In this document: positions 32,850-42,341 of the stretch, in pieces
Numbering within the stretch: the first letter of the stretch is position 1
Layout of the letters: each line of letters begins with the position of its first letter
Source: Caballeronia hypogeia
Lineage (GTDB): Bacteria; Pseudomonadota; Gammaproteobacteria; Burkholderiales; Burkholderiaceae
DNA: 64,000 bases
Assembly (NCBI RefSeq): GCF_001544875.2
Contig: NZ_FCOA02000021.1
Location: 81,223-145,222 of the forward strand
Reading direction: 5' to 3'
Translations under genes and position numbers: made by a program
Notes under the pieces: model-generated
Seen by the model: only the letters and a program-made list of their open reading frames with translations
Told to the model about the DNA's origin: nothing
Databases searched by the model: none

Positions 32850-34943
32850 TCAGAACGCGTAGCGCATGCCCGCGAAGATGCTGCGGCCTTCGCCCGGATA
32901 GAAGATCGCGGTCGATGACGCCGTGCGCGCGTCGGCGATGGTGCTCATATCGCTGACATAGCGCTTGTTGGTCAGATTGCGCGCATCGACGAATACCGAC
33001 AGGCCGCTTTTGAAGTCCATGCCCGCCTGCACGCCGAGCAGCGTGTAGCCGGGCACGCGCAGGGTGTTGGCGTCGTCGGCCCAGGCGCCCGCCGGGACCC
33101 AGTCCACCGATGCCGAGATATGAAAGCCGTTCGGCCGCGAGTAGCCCAGCGCCGCGCGGATCACGTTCACCGGCACGCCCGCGATGCGGTTGTTGCCATA
33201 CACCGGATCGTCCTTGAAGCGGAAGTCGCTCAGGTTCCACAGGCCGGAGACGGTGATGCGGTCGCCCGCGCCAGGGGCCGTGATGTTGCGCCATACCTCC
33301 ATTGACACGCCCGCCTCGATGCCCTGCAGCACGGTCTTGTTCGCATTGAAGGTCGATGCGGGAATGTCGGGGCTCGTCGTGTACTGAAGCAGTTGATCGC
33401 GCACGAGCGAGCGATACGCGGTCAAATCCCAGCTCACGCGGTCACGCGTGCCGCGCGTGCCGAGTTCGAGCGTCCACGCGTGTTGCGACGAAAGGGGCGT
33501 GAAGCGCGTGGTGCTCGAAAACGTCTGCGTGAGGTCGCTGAAGTCCGGCACGTCCTGGCTGCGCGTGATGTCGATATACGCCTGAATCTCGCGGTTCGGC
33601 TGCCACATCAGCCCGAGCTTCGGATTGACGCCGCTGAACGATTCGCTCGCCGACTTGTAGTTCGGATCGGCGGCGAGCCCGCCATGATCGACATACTTGC
33701 GCACGTCGTGCAGCGCCTTGAAGCCGGCCATCAGCGCGACCGTCGGCAGGAAGAACAGCCGGTCCTCGACGTAGGCCTCGTAGTTATAGGCGCTTTGCGT
33801 CGAGTCGAGCGTCTGCGCGCCTTTGTTGCCCGACACGTTCACGTATTGCCGCGCCTGCGTGTTGCCGCCGAAAAAGCGCGCGCCCGCGATGATGTCGTTG
33901 CGCATGCCGCCCGCGTTGAACGTCGCCGAGTAGCGCGGCGCGAAGCCGTACGTCCAGCCATCCTGATCGATGACCTGGAAGATCGGGTGATAGAGGCTCT
34001 TGTGAATCGCCCACGTCACGAAGTCGAGCTGGCCGACATCGAGCTTCACGGTGGTCCTGTTGGCGATGCGCTCGGTGCGCGTGTCGCGCGCCTGATCGCC
34101 GGCGAGCGCGCTGGGCGAGGCCTTGGTCGGATCGTTGAGCGCATCGCTCAGTGTCAAGGTACCCGGCAATTTCTGATCGACGACATACGCGCCGAGATAG
34201 AAGCGCGTCTCCACATCCGGCGAGAAACGATAGCCGATGTTCGCGTTGAACTGCTCATACTGGCCGCGCTCGTGATCGCGATACCCGTCCGCGTGATTCA
34301 CCGAGAACGTGCCGATGAAATCGAGCGGACCCATGACGCGCGAAAACTGCGCGCTGCCGCGCACCGTGCCGAAGCTGCCGCTTTCGAGCCGCACGATGTT
34401 CGGCGCATCGGCGGTGAAGGCGGAGGGCGTCACGAAGTCGATCGCGCCGCCCATCATCGACGAGCCGTACGCGAGACCGTTGCCGCCCTTGTAGACATCG
34501 GCGGACTGCAACGCGAGCGGGTCGATCTGGTAGTAGTCGCCACTGCCATCGGCGAGATTCGTCGGGATGCCGTCCTGCAGGATCTCCAGCCCGCGCGTGT
34601 GATAGCCGCGCGCAATGCCGGAACCGCGTATGGACAGGCGCAATTCCTGTCCGTAGCGGTTCTGCACGAACACGCCCGGCACGTTCTTCAGCACGTCACG
34701 TAGCGTGAACGCATAAGTATTCTGGTAGTCCGCGCTGTCGACGAAGCCGACCGAGCCGACCGTCCGGTCGAGCGTGCGTTTGTCGTCAGTGACGCTACGC
34801 GAAGTCAGCGAATGCTCGCTTTGACCCTGCACGATGACGGCGGGCAGCGTGGTGGCCTGATCCGGGTCCTGAGCGAATGCAGCGGACGCGAAAAACGCCG
34901 TCACGCCGGTCACGATGGCGCTGTGTTTTGCGAGGCGTTTCAT
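32850..34943 (-). CDS. TonB-dependent outer-membrane receptor
   Basis: A 697-aa receptor: signal peptide (cleavage after SAAFA, near residue 24), TonB-box region (LPAVIVQGQ), plug domain (about 60-170; LRDVLKNVPGVFVQNRYG, LSIRGSGIARGYHTRGLEILQDGIP) and a C-terminal 22-strand barrel ending in an aromatic (GMRYAF). ATG 34943 is chosen as the start of a normal signal peptide. The upstream DUF2946 gene hints at metal (possibly copper) chelate uptake, but FecA-like siderophore import is equally possible. Confidence 0.88.
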   Translation of the reverse strand: MKRLAKHSAIVTGVTAFFASAAFAQDPDQATTLPAVIVQGQSEHSLTSRSVTDDKRTLDRTVGSVGFVDSADYQNTYAFTLRDVLKNVPGVFVQNRYGQELRLSIRGSGIARGYHTRGLEILQDGIPTNLADGSGDYYQIDPLALQSADVYKGGNGLAYGSSMMGGAIDFVTPSAFTADAPNIVRLESGSFGTVRGSAQFSRVMGPLDFIGTFSVNHADGYRDHERGQYEQFNANIGYRFSPDVETRFYLGAYVVDQKLPGTLTLSDALNDPTKASPSALAGDQARDTRTERIANRTTVKLDVGQLDFVTWAIHKSLYHPIFQVIDQDGWTYGFAPRYSATFNAGGMRNDIIAGARFFGGNTQARQYVNVSGNKGAQTLDSTQSAYNYEAYVEDRLFFLPTVALMAGFKALHDVRKYVDHGGLAADPNYKSASESFSGVNPKLGLMWQPNREIQAYIDITRSQDVPDFSDLTQTFSSTTRFTPLSSQHAWTLELGTRGTRDRVSWDLTAYRSLVRDQLLQYTTSPDIPASTFNANKTVLQGIEAGVSMEVWRNITAPGAGDRITVSGLWNLSDFRFKDDPVYGNNRIAGVPVNVIRAALGYSRPNGFHISASVDWVPAGAWADDANTLRVPGYTLLGVQAGMDFKSGLSVFVDARNLTNKRYVSDMSTIADARTASSTAIFYPGEGRSIFAGMRYAF

Positions 34944-35114
34944 GTGCGGGCCCCGGCGTGCGCGAGCGTGGAATAGGGCGGCACGAAGCCGCCACGGTTC
35001 TTCGAAGCGATGAACATGGTTCTTCTCTGAGAGCGATCGTGTAGAGCCCTCGCACGCGTCACGCGCGCGCGAAAGCGAGCGACGCCGCGCGGGCATCGCC
35101 TTGAGCGAACGGAG

Positions 35115-35498
35115 TCAGATCAGAACGGGAGGCGCGCGAGATTGCGCGGTGGTGAAGGGCGCATCGGGCCGTTCATTGCGAACCGGCGCGACGGCAAGCA
35201 CGTGCCGCGCGGGAACGGCCAGCGCGGCCGGGGCGCGTGCGTCCGACACGGCGGGCGCATGCGCGAAGAAGTGACAATAACCGCAGGCCGAATCGTTGAA
35301 ATGCGCGGCCGCGTCGGGCTCGTGATGACTGGCCGGCGCCTGCGATGCGGTGGCGTGCGCCGAGCACAGCGCTACGTTGAGCTCGTCCGCATGCGCGTTG
35401 GCTGCGATGAGTTGCGAGACCGCCGGCGCGAACGTGATCAGCAGCATTGCAAGCAATGCCAGCAGTGAACCCGTTCGTTGATGGACGCGGCTGCGCAT
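35115..35498 (-). CDS. DUF2946 family small exported protein
   Basis: A 127-aa protein with an N-terminal hydrophobic signal or anchor (LLALLAMLLITFAPAVSQL) and a His/Cys-rich middle (CSAHATASQ, SHHEP, ACGYCHFF) typical of DUF2946. The family commonly neighbours TonB receptors and copper-handling genes, and the Cys/His pairs suggest metal binding. It lies 171 bp upstream of the TonB receptor on the same strand. The Shine-Dalgarno is weak. Confidence 0.78.
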   Translation of the reverse strand: MRSRVHQRTGSLLALLAMLLITFAPAVSQLIAANAHADELNVALCSAHATASQAPASHHEPDAAAHFNDSACGYCHFFAHAPAVSDARAPAALAVPARHVLAVAPVRNERPDAPFTTAQSRAPPVLI

Positions 35499-35624
35499 GA
35501 AAGCTCAAAGCCTGAGTATGTCGGAGTCTCGCGATTATGCCACCTTGTTACTCGGCATTACAAAGCACACGGGACAAAAATTCGCGGCATCAGCGCAACG
35601 GCATCTTCATTCGAATCGATAGCT

Positions 35625-36896
35625 TCAACAATGTTCGAGCGCGTTCGCGAGATCGGCGATCAGATCGTCGGGATGTTCGAGTCCGACCGACACGCGTATC
35701 AATCCTTCGGTGATGCCCGCCGCCGCGCGCACGTCGGCGGGCACGCCCGAATGCGTGGTCGACGCCGGATGACACACGAGCGATTCCGTACCGCCGAGAC
35801 TCACCGCCGACTTGAAGAGCGCCAGTCCGTTGATGAGACGAAACGCCTGCTCGCGCCCGCCTTCTAGCACGAACGCGAAGGTCGATCCCGGCCCGCTGCA
35901 TTGCCGCCGGTAGACCGCCTGATACGCGGGATCGTCGATCAGTTCGGGATGCAGCACGCGAACCTTCCTGAACGGATTGCCCGCAAGCCAGCGCGCGACC
36001 GCCGTGCCGCTTTGCGCCGCGCGTTCCATGCGCAGCACGAGCGTTTCCATCGAACGCGTGATCATCCACGAGGAATGCGGGTCGAGCTGCGAGCCGAGCG
36101 TGCCGCGCAGCGCGCGAATCTTCGCGATCAGCGTCTTGCTGCCCGTCACGCCGCCCGCGACCAGATCGCTGTGTCCGCCGACGTACTTCGTCAGCGAATA
36201 CACGCTCAGGTCGATACCCAGTTGCGCGGGCTTCTGAAACAGCGGGCCGAGCAGCGTGTTGTCGCAGACCGATAGCGGCCGATAGCCATGACGCGTTTCG
36301 AAGGCATCGATTTCCTGACGCAGGGCGACCAGGTCGAAGAGCGAATCGGTCGGATTCGCGGGCGTTTCGACGTAGCACATGCCTACGTTGCCGTGCTGCG
36401 CCGCGGCGTCGAGCGCGGCGCGAATGCTCGGCGCGGAGAGGCCGTTTTCGATCACCTGCGAGCGGATGCCCCATTCGGGAAGGAACTTCGAGATCAGCGT
36501 TTCGGTGCCGCCGTACAGCGGCGCGGATTGCACGACGCAATCGCCGGGCCGCAGGAACGCGAGCAGCAGCGCCGCGATGGCCGCCATGCCGCTCGATGTC
36601 GCGGCGGCCGCCTCCGAGCCGTCGAGCAACGCGAGCCGGTCCTCGACGATCTCCAGATTCGGATGATTGAAGCGGCTGTACACGAGCCCCGCGCGCTGGC
36701 CTTCGGGCAGCGGCTTGCGGCCCGCCACGATATCGAAGAAGTCCGCGCCGTCCTCGGCCGAGCGAAACGCGAATGTGGATGTCAGAAAGACCGGCGGCTT
36801 GACCGATCCTTCCGACAGGAACGGATCGTAGCCATACGACATCATCTGGGTTTCGGGATGCAGGTCTCTGCGCTTCTGATCGTTGTGGTCGGTCAT
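35625..36896 (-). CDS. Cystathionine gamma-synthase family PLP enzyme
   Basis: A 423-aa Cys/Met-metabolism PLP enzyme. PLP Lys237 is in SLTKYVGGHSD, Tyr128 in PLYGGT, and the Asp that contacts the pyridine ring is in CDNTLLGP. The family covers cystathionine gamma-synthase, O-succinylhomoserine sulfhydrylase and methionine gamma-lyase; a subgroup of about 420 aa with the N-terminus HPETQMMSYGYDP is usually annotated only at family level. ATG 36896 has GGAGCTACGA upstream. Substrate not determinable here. Confidence 0.88.
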   Translation of the reverse strand: MTDHNDQKRRDLHPETQMMSYGYDPFLSEGSVKPPVFLTSTFAFRSAEDGADFFDIVAGRKPLPEGQRAGLVYSRFNHPNLEIVEDRLALLDGSEAAAATSSGMAAIAALLLAFLRPGDCVVQSAPLYGGTETLISKFLPEWGIRSQVIENGLSAPSIRAALDAAAQHGNVGMCYVETPANPTDSLFDLVALRQEIDAFETRHGYRPLSVCDNTLLGPLFQKPAQLGIDLSVYSLTKYVGGHSDLVAGGVTGSKTLIAKIRALRGTLGSQLDPHSSWMITRSMETLVLRMERAAQSGTAVARWLAGNPFRKVRVLHPELIDDPAYQAVYRRQCSGPGSTFAFVLEGGREQAFRLINGLALFKSAVSLGGTESLVCHPASTTHSGVPADVRAAAGITEGLIRVSVGLEHPDDLIADLANALEHC

Positions 36897-37050
36897 TCGT
36901 AGCTCCGTGCATGGTCAGAGGGTCATCGTACTGCCAAAGCTGCGAGCCGTCCGGCGACCGAAAGCGCCATAACGCCCTATACTTTTTATTTGGGACACGA
37001 AGAAGCCACGCCCGCGCAGGCAGCCTGAAAGCAACGGCGCTCGAATAACG

Positions 37051-38256
37051 ATGACCATCGGATGTCCGGAGTGCGGCGTGCTCGAAGACCTTCCGCCGCT
37101 GAACTCGCATACCATCGCGCGCTGCCGCCTGTGCCACTACCCGCTCGAGCGGCGCAGCGGCAGAAGCGTCACGGCCGCGCTCGCCTGTACCGCAAGCACT
37201 TTTCTGCTGCTCTTTCCCGCCAATCTCGCAACGCTCATGTCCGTCCGCCTGCTCGACGGCGAACGCTCGTCGCTGCTCGCATCGGGAATCGTCGGCATCT
37301 GGCACGAAGGCTGGACGATCCTCGCGCTGCTGCTCGGCCTGTTCGGCATCGTGCTGCCGTTCGTGCGCTTCGGCGGACTTGCGGTCGTGCTCGGCGCGCT
37401 GCGGCTGGGCAAGCGCTTTCGCGGCATCGGCACGCTGTACCGCTGGACGCTCTGGCTCGACATCTGGGTCATGCCCGACGTCTATCTGGTCGGCTGCTTC
37501 ATCGGCTATGCGCGTGTCACGCAGAATCTGCACGCGACGATCGGCGCAGGCGGCTATTGCTTCATCGCCGCCGCGATCCTGTCGATGCTCACGCGCGCGA
37601 CGCTCGATCGCCGCTTCGTGTGGCGCGCCATCGCGCCGGACCGCTGGCCCGGACGCGATGAACCGGTGATCGCCTGCACGACCTGCGATCTCGTTGCGCC
37701 GCGCGCCTGCGAAGGAGAGCGCTGCACGCGCTGCGGCGCACGGCTGCATATCCGCAAGCCCGATGCCGTGGTGCGCGCGGCGGCGCTCTCGCTTGCCGCG
37801 CTCGTGCTGACGCTGCCCGCCAACCTCTATCCGATGACGATCTCCATTCAACTGGGCCGCGACGTACCGCACCGGATCATCGACGGCGTGTACGAGCTGT
37901 TCCAGGCTGGGCTTTGGCCTTTCGGCATCCTGATTATCTGCACGAGCATCGTGATTCCGCTGGCGAAGCTTCTGGGCATGGCGTGGTTCATCGCGTCGGT
38001 GTTGCGGCGCTCGCGCCGGCATCTGCGCCTGAAGGCGCATCTGTATCGATGGATCGACGAGCTCGGACGCTGGTCGAACGTCGACGTGTTCACCATTGCC
38101 GCGTTCGTGCCGCTGATCCGTTTCGGCGATGTCGCGTCCACGCGCACTTCGCCCGGCGCGACGGCGTTCGTGCTCGTCGTCGTGCTGACGATGGCCGCGT
38201 CGCGCAGCTTCGACCCGCGCCTCATGTGGGACGCGCGCAACGGGAGCCGTTCGTGA
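37051..38256 (+). CDS. pqiA: Paraquat-inducible protein A (fused, two PqiA domains)
   Basis: A 401-aa inner-membrane protein with two similar halves. Each begins with a rubredoxin-like Cys ribbon (CPECG...CRLCHYPLERR; CTTCD...CTRCGARLH) followed by about four membrane helices. PqiA works with the MCE protein PqiB and lipoprotein PqiC in lipid transport between membranes. The stop overlaps the pqiB-like start in GTGA. Confidence 0.9.
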   Translation: MTIGCPECGVLEDLPPLNSHTIARCRLCHYPLERRSGRSVTAALACTASTFLLLFPANLATLMSVRLLDGERSSLLASGIVGIWHEGWTILALLLGLFGIVLPFVRFGGLAVVLGALRLGKRFRGIGTLYRWTLWLDIWVMPDVYLVGCFIGYARVTQNLHATIGAGGYCFIAAAILSMLTRATLDRRFVWRAIAPDRWPGRDEPVIACTTCDLVAPRACEGERCTRCGARLHIRKPDAVVRAAALSLAALVLTLPANLYPMTISIQLGRDVPHRIIDGVYELFQAGLWPFGILIICTSIVIPLAKLLGMAWFIASVLRRSRRHLRLKAHLYRWIDELGRWSNVDVFTIAAFVPLIRFGDVASTRTSPGATAFVLVVVLTMAASRSFDPRLMWDARNGSRS

Positions 38257-39548
38257 AGGGCGAGCGCCTGCGGCGCACGCGCGCGCTCGTGCGCCGCAGC
38301 GCGTGGCCTGGCTGGATCTGGGCCGTGCCGATCGCCGCGTTCGGCGTGGTCGGCTGGCTCGGCGTGCAGGCGCTGCTGCATGGCGGCGAGACCGTGACGA
38401 TCGTGCTCGACCAAGCCTATGGCATCAAGGCCGACGAAACCGACGTCACGTTGCGCGGCGTGAAAATCGGCGAGGTATCAAAGGTCGCGCTCGATGCGGA
38501 CGGCAAGCATGTGGACGTCGAAGCGAAGATCGACCGCACGCGGAAAGACGATCTGCGCAGCGGCACGCGCTTCTATGTGCTCGGCGCGAAGGCCGATCTC
38601 AGTAATCCCGCGTCGCTCAAGGCCCTCATCTCCGGTCCCGAGATCGTGATGGAGCCGGGACTGGGCGCGCCGACGCGCCATTTCACCGGGGCGGATCGGC
38701 GCCCCGCGCTCGCGCCGCAGCATCCACCGACCGTGAACTACGTCGTGCGCTTCACGGGCGCCGTGGGCGGCCTCAAGACCGGCGCCGATGTCGAACTGCG
38801 AGGCTTTCGCGTCGGCACGGTCACGAGCGTGCGGCTGCGCTACGACGCCGCGAGCGGCACGCTCAGCACGCCCGTGGAGATCGCGCTGGAGCCGGGGCAG
38901 CTCGGCATCGCAGGCGTTGCGCCACCCGCCGACGGCAACTGGCGGCCGAGCGTCGATGCAATGCTTCGGCATCTCATCGGCGATGGCTTGCGCGCGCGTC
39001 TCGCGCAGGACCCGCCGCTCGTCGGTTCGAGCAAAGTGAAGCTCGACTTCGTGCATGGCGCGCCGCAAGCCACGCTCGCGGAGGAGAACGGCGTGCTGGT
39101 GATTCCGGGCGTCGAATCGGCCGATATCGACGACATGACCGCGAAGGCCGATCAGATCATCACGCGCATCGACCAGTTGCCGATCAAGGAGACGGGCGAC
39201 AAGGTGCGCGACACGGTGGCGCGCATCGATGCCCTGGTGGCGTCGCCCCGAATCGACGACAGCCTGAAGCATATCGACCGGTCGCTCGCGCAGATCGACC
39301 GCACGCTCGCGGATGTGAGCCCGCAGATCGCGCCGCTCGTCGCGCAACTGCGCGCGACCGCGAACGCCGCCGACGACGCGGCCGCCGCCGCGAGCCGCAC
39401 GCTCAATGGAGACGCGACGAGCCAGAACAATCTGCAGGACGTGCTGCGCGAGCTGACCGATGCGGCGCGTTCCATCCGCGTGCTCGCCGACTATCTCGAC
39501 CGCCATCCCGAGGCGCTCATACGCGGCAGGCAGGGAGCATCGCAATGA
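38253..39548 (+). CDS. pqiB: MlaD/MCE family protein, PqiB-like
   Basis: A 431-aa protein: one N-terminal membrane helix (about residues 17-40), at least two MCE domains (ETVTIVLDQAYGIKADETDVTLRG; NYVVRFTGAVGGLKTGADVELRG) and a long C-terminal helical stretch (about 320-410) rich in heptads that could form the tunnel or coiled coil. E. coli PqiB has three MCE domains and 546 residues, so this one is shorter. The GTG start at 38253 overlaps the pqiA stop; the frame extends upstream but only inside pqiA. Confidence 0.87.
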   Translation: MKGERLRRTRALVRRSAWPGWIWAVPIAAFGVVGWLGVQALLHGGETVTIVLDQAYGIKADETDVTLRGVKIGEVSKVALDADGKHVDVEAKIDRTRKDDLRSGTRFYVLGAKADLSNPASLKALISGPEIVMEPGLGAPTRHFTGADRRPALAPQHPPTVNYVVRFTGAVGGLKTGADVELRGFRVGTVTSVRLRYDAASGTLSTPVEIALEPGQLGIAGVAPPADGNWRPSVDAMLRHLIGDGLRARLAQDPPLVGSSKVKLDFVHGAPQATLAEENGVLVIPGVESADIDDMTAKADQIITRIDQLPIKETGDKVRDTVARIDALVASPRIDDSLKHIDRSLAQIDRTLADVSPQIAPLVAQLRATANAADDAAAAASRTLNGDATSQNNLQDVLRELTDAARSIRVLADYLDRHPEALIRGRQGASQ

Positions 39549-40153
39549 AGCGCAAGATCGCGGCCGTCATCGTCGCAAGCGTGCTGCTGCACGGTTGCGC
39601 GCACAGTCCCTCGACCCATTACGTCACGTTGAACAGCGTGCCGGCGGCTTCGGCCGCAGCGCAGCCGATACAGCCGATACAGCCGATGCAGCCGATGCAG
39701 CCGATGCAGCCCGTGCAGCTCACCGCGCTGCGCATTCCCGCTGAACTGGACCGTCCCGAAGTCGTCACTCGCCCCGCGCCGAACCGGTTCGTGATCTCCG
39801 ACACGGATCGCTGGGCCGCGCCGCTCGCGCAAATGATGCGTCTCACGCTCGCGCGCGATCTGCAAACGCGCCTGCCCGAAGGCGTCTTCATCTTCCCCGG
39901 CGCGCCCGCGCCAAAGGACGCGCGTGCGCTCGTCGTCACGGTTATCGACATAGGCCTGCCCGATGAAGGCGAACTGACGCTCGATGTGACCTGGGCGCTC
40001 GTCGCGAGAAACCCCGAGCACTTCGAATTCACGCGGCACGTCACACTGCGCGCGCCGCTGCCGGATTCCAGCGCGGAGGCGAAGGCCGCCGCGATGAGCG
40101 TCGCGCTCGGCGAACTCGCTGAGCGCATCGCGTCGTCGCTGAAGTCGCGGTAA
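39545..40153 (+). CDS. pqiC: PqiC family outer-membrane lipoprotein
   Basis: A 202-aa lipoprotein with lipobox LLHGC (Cys18). The mature part carries the ABC-type transport auxiliary (PqiC/DUF330) pattern (THYVTLNSV, LPEGVFIFPG). A run of QPI/QPM repeats encoded by 9-bp tandem DNA repeats lies between residues 40 and 58. It overlaps the end of pqiB by 4 bp (ATGA). It would bridge the PqiB tunnel to the outer membrane. Confidence 0.88.
   Translation: MKRKIAAVIVASVLLHGCAHSPSTHYVTLNSVPAASAAAQPIQPIQPMQPMQPMQPVQLTALRIPAELDRPEVVTRPAPNRFVISDTDRWAAPLAQMMRLTLARDLQTRLPEGVFIFPGAPAPKDARALVVTVIDIGLPDEGELTLDVTWALVARNPEHFEFTRHVTLRAPLPDSSAEAKAAAMSVALGELAERIASSLKSR
39662..39715 (+). repeat. 9-bp in-frame tandem repeat (about 6 units) in pqiC
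   Basis: CAGCCGATA occurs twice, CAGCCGATG three times, then a degenerate CAGCCCGTG. Each unit encodes Gln-Pro-Ile/Met, so slippage changes linker length without frameshift. Confidence 0.85.
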
Positions 40154-40353
40154 AGCGTACATCCACGTTCTCTTTATCTGGGAATCGCTCAGTAAGTTTT
40201 CTATGCATGACGAGCAAACGCGCATCTCATGCAAGCTTGTCTTGACTTTCCTCCGGTGTTTGATGAATGTTTGCTAACGTCCTGCGCGCCACGATGTTGC
40301 GCGCGGCGTGCGAGCCGTTCACGACAAGCGACACCACTCAGGAGGAAGTAGAA

Positions 40354-42090
40354 ATGCCCGGAGCATTCAGCAAGCCTCGCAGCATCAGGTTGGTCAACCG
40401 CGCGGCTTTCGCCGCCGCGCCGTTTGCAGCGCTCGCGCTCGCCGCGTGTAACGGGGGAGACGACGACAGCAACACGCCGGCGCCGACCCCGCTCAGTTGT
40501 GAGCAGCTCACGGGCATGAGCGTGCCCGCGGGTTCGATCGGCATACCGACGACGGGCGCGACCGTCAGCGCCGCCGCGACCGTGCCGGCCTCGGGCAGCG
40601 GCGTAAGCGCGACGCCCGAATACTGTCTCGTGAGCGGTTCGATCGCGCCGGTCGATCAGAGCGCACCGAAGATCAACTTCAAGATCGCGATGCCGACGCA
40701 GTGGAACAACAAGGTGATGATGTTCGGCGGCGGCGGCTACGACGGCACCGTGCCCAGCGTCACCGCCAACGTAGCCGCCGGTCCGACGGCGCAGCCCGCG
40801 CCGCTCGCGCGCGGTTATGCGGTCTTCGGCAGCGACTCGGGTCACCAGGCGGGCGCGCTCGGAAGTCGGGACGGCTCCTTCGGCACCAACGACGAAGCCG
40901 TCGCGAACTTTTCCGGCGACGCGCTCAAGAAGACGCGCGACGCCGCCGTCTATCTGATCGACAAACGTTATGCGGTGAACAAGCCGACGCGTGCGTACTT
41001 CGCGGGCGGATCGTCGGGCGGGCGCGAAGCGCTGGCGGTCGTGCAGCGCTGGCCGCAGGACTGGGACGGCGCCATCGCGCTCTATCCCGCATGGAACGCG
41101 GCGACGCTGGACCTGCAATTCGGCCGTATCACGCGCGCGCTCGCGCAGCCTGGCGCCTATCCGAATCAGGCGAAGCGCAAAGTCCTGCTCGATGCCGCGC
41201 TCGCCTCATGCGACACGCTCGATGGCGTCGCCGATGGCCTCATCAGCAACGTCGCGGCGTGCAATGCGAGCTTCGATCCCGCGACCGCGACGCTCAACGG
41301 CACGCCGCTGCGATGCGCGAACGGAGCGGATACCGGCGACACCTGCCTGTCCGATGCGCAGATCGCAGCGCTCAAGGTCTATGCAACGCCGATCACGTTC
41401 AACTACGCGCTGGGCAGCGGCGAGACGCAGTATCCGGGCTTCAATGTATGGGGCGCGGATCTCGGCGTCGCGAATGCGTCGCTGGTGCAGCCGACGGTGC
41501 TCGCGCTGTCGCTCAACCTGGCGCAGCCCGCCAGTCCGATGCCGGCCACTGCGCCATACTTCAGCGTGTTCTGGGATCAATGGATTCGCTACTTCGTCGC
41601 GCGCGATCCGAACGTCAACTCGCTCACGGTCGATCCGCAGAACCCCGGCGCCTATCAGGCGCGCATCAGCGCGCTGACGGCCGAGCAGGACGTGAACAAG
41701 ACGGATCTGTCCGCGTTCAATGCGAAGGGCGGCAAGATCCTGATGGCGCACGGCATGGCCGATGCGCTCGTGAGCACGCAGTCCACGGAGCAGTACTACA
41801 TGCGCCTGCGTCAGACGATGGGCGCGTCGACGGTCGGAAACTTCGTGCGTTACTACGAGATTCCGGGCTACGGTCACTCGACGAGCAGCATCTTCAACGC
41901 GTCGTGGGATTCGCTGACGACCATGGAGAACTGGGTCGAGAAAGGCGTCGCGCCGCCCGCGCAGACGGTCGCGGATACGACGGGCGTGCCGGGCCGCACG
42001 CGTCCGCTGTGCGAGTATCCGGCCTTCCCGCGCTATAACGGTTCCGGCGACGTGAACAGCGCTTCGAGCTTCAACTGCGCTTCGCAATAA
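40354..42090 (+). CDS. Tannase/feruloyl esterase family lipoprotein
   Basis: A 578-aa exported alpha/beta-hydrolase. Signal peptide with lipobox LALAAC (Cys32), nucleophile Ser221 in GGSSGG, acidic residue probably in HGMADALVS, and catalytic His in GYGHS. The Cys-rich lid typical of the tannase/feruloyl esterase family is present (CDTLDGVADGLISNVAACN, CANGADTGDTCLS). Such enzymes cleave gallate or hydroxycinnamate esters from plant polymers. ATG 40354 follows AGGAGGA (40340-40346). Likely anchored in the outer membrane. Confidence 0.88.
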   Translation: MPGAFSKPRSIRLVNRAAFAAAPFAALALAACNGGDDDSNTPAPTPLSCEQLTGMSVPAGSIGIPTTGATVSAAATVPASGSGVSATPEYCLVSGSIAPVDQSAPKINFKIAMPTQWNNKVMMFGGGGYDGTVPSVTANVAAGPTAQPAPLARGYAVFGSDSGHQAGALGSRDGSFGTNDEAVANFSGDALKKTRDAAVYLIDKRYAVNKPTRAYFAGGSSGGREALAVVQRWPQDWDGAIALYPAWNAATLDLQFGRITRALAQPGAYPNQAKRKVLLDAALASCDTLDGVADGLISNVAACNASFDPATATLNGTPLRCANGADTGDTCLSDAQIAALKVYATPITFNYALGSGETQYPGFNVWGADLGVANASLVQPTVLALSLNLAQPASPMPATAPYFSVFWDQWIRYFVARDPNVNSLTVDPQNPGAYQARISALTAEQDVNKTDLSAFNAKGGKILMAHGMADALVSTQSTEQYYMRLRQTMGASTVGNFVRYYEIPGYGHSTSSIFNASWDSLTTMENWVEKGVAPPAQTVADTTGVPGRTRPLCEYPAFPRYNGSGDVNSASSFNCASQ

Positions 42091-42098
42091 AGCGCTTG

Positions 42099-42134
42099 CC
42101 GATGTCGCGGCTCGCGGGGGAGTCGCGGCATCGG
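42099..42134 (+). terminator. Hairpin downstream of the tannase-family gene
   Basis: CCGATGTCGCG (42099-42109) and CGCGGCATCGG (42124-42134) pair over 11 bp with one G-T wobble around a 14-nt loop, 9 bp after the stop. No T-tract follows. Confidence 0.45.
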
Positions 42135-42341
42135 TCGCGTCGCGCTGCAATGACAGCGCCGACAATCACACATCACATTCGGCCACCGTCTTTCGATCGC
42201 CCATTTCAATGAGCGCGATCGAACGTTTTTCTCAGCCGCTTGCCGGCTAGACTTCGCTCCGGGCTGTGACGTCCATTGCGTCCATCACGTCGGTTCGTCG
42301 CGAGCCCGCACAAAAAAGTACATGCAAGAAGCGGGGAAAAC

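Noticed and set aside
35590..38040. 816-aa open frame on the minus strand across two genes
   Set aside because: It runs antisense to pqiA and through the cystathionine gamma-synthase-family gene in another frame; composition is Arg-rich shadow sequence without domains.
39662..39715. Short tandem repeat considered as a CRISPR-like array
   Set aside because: Units are 9 bp, contiguous, without spacers, and in frame within a lipoprotein gene.
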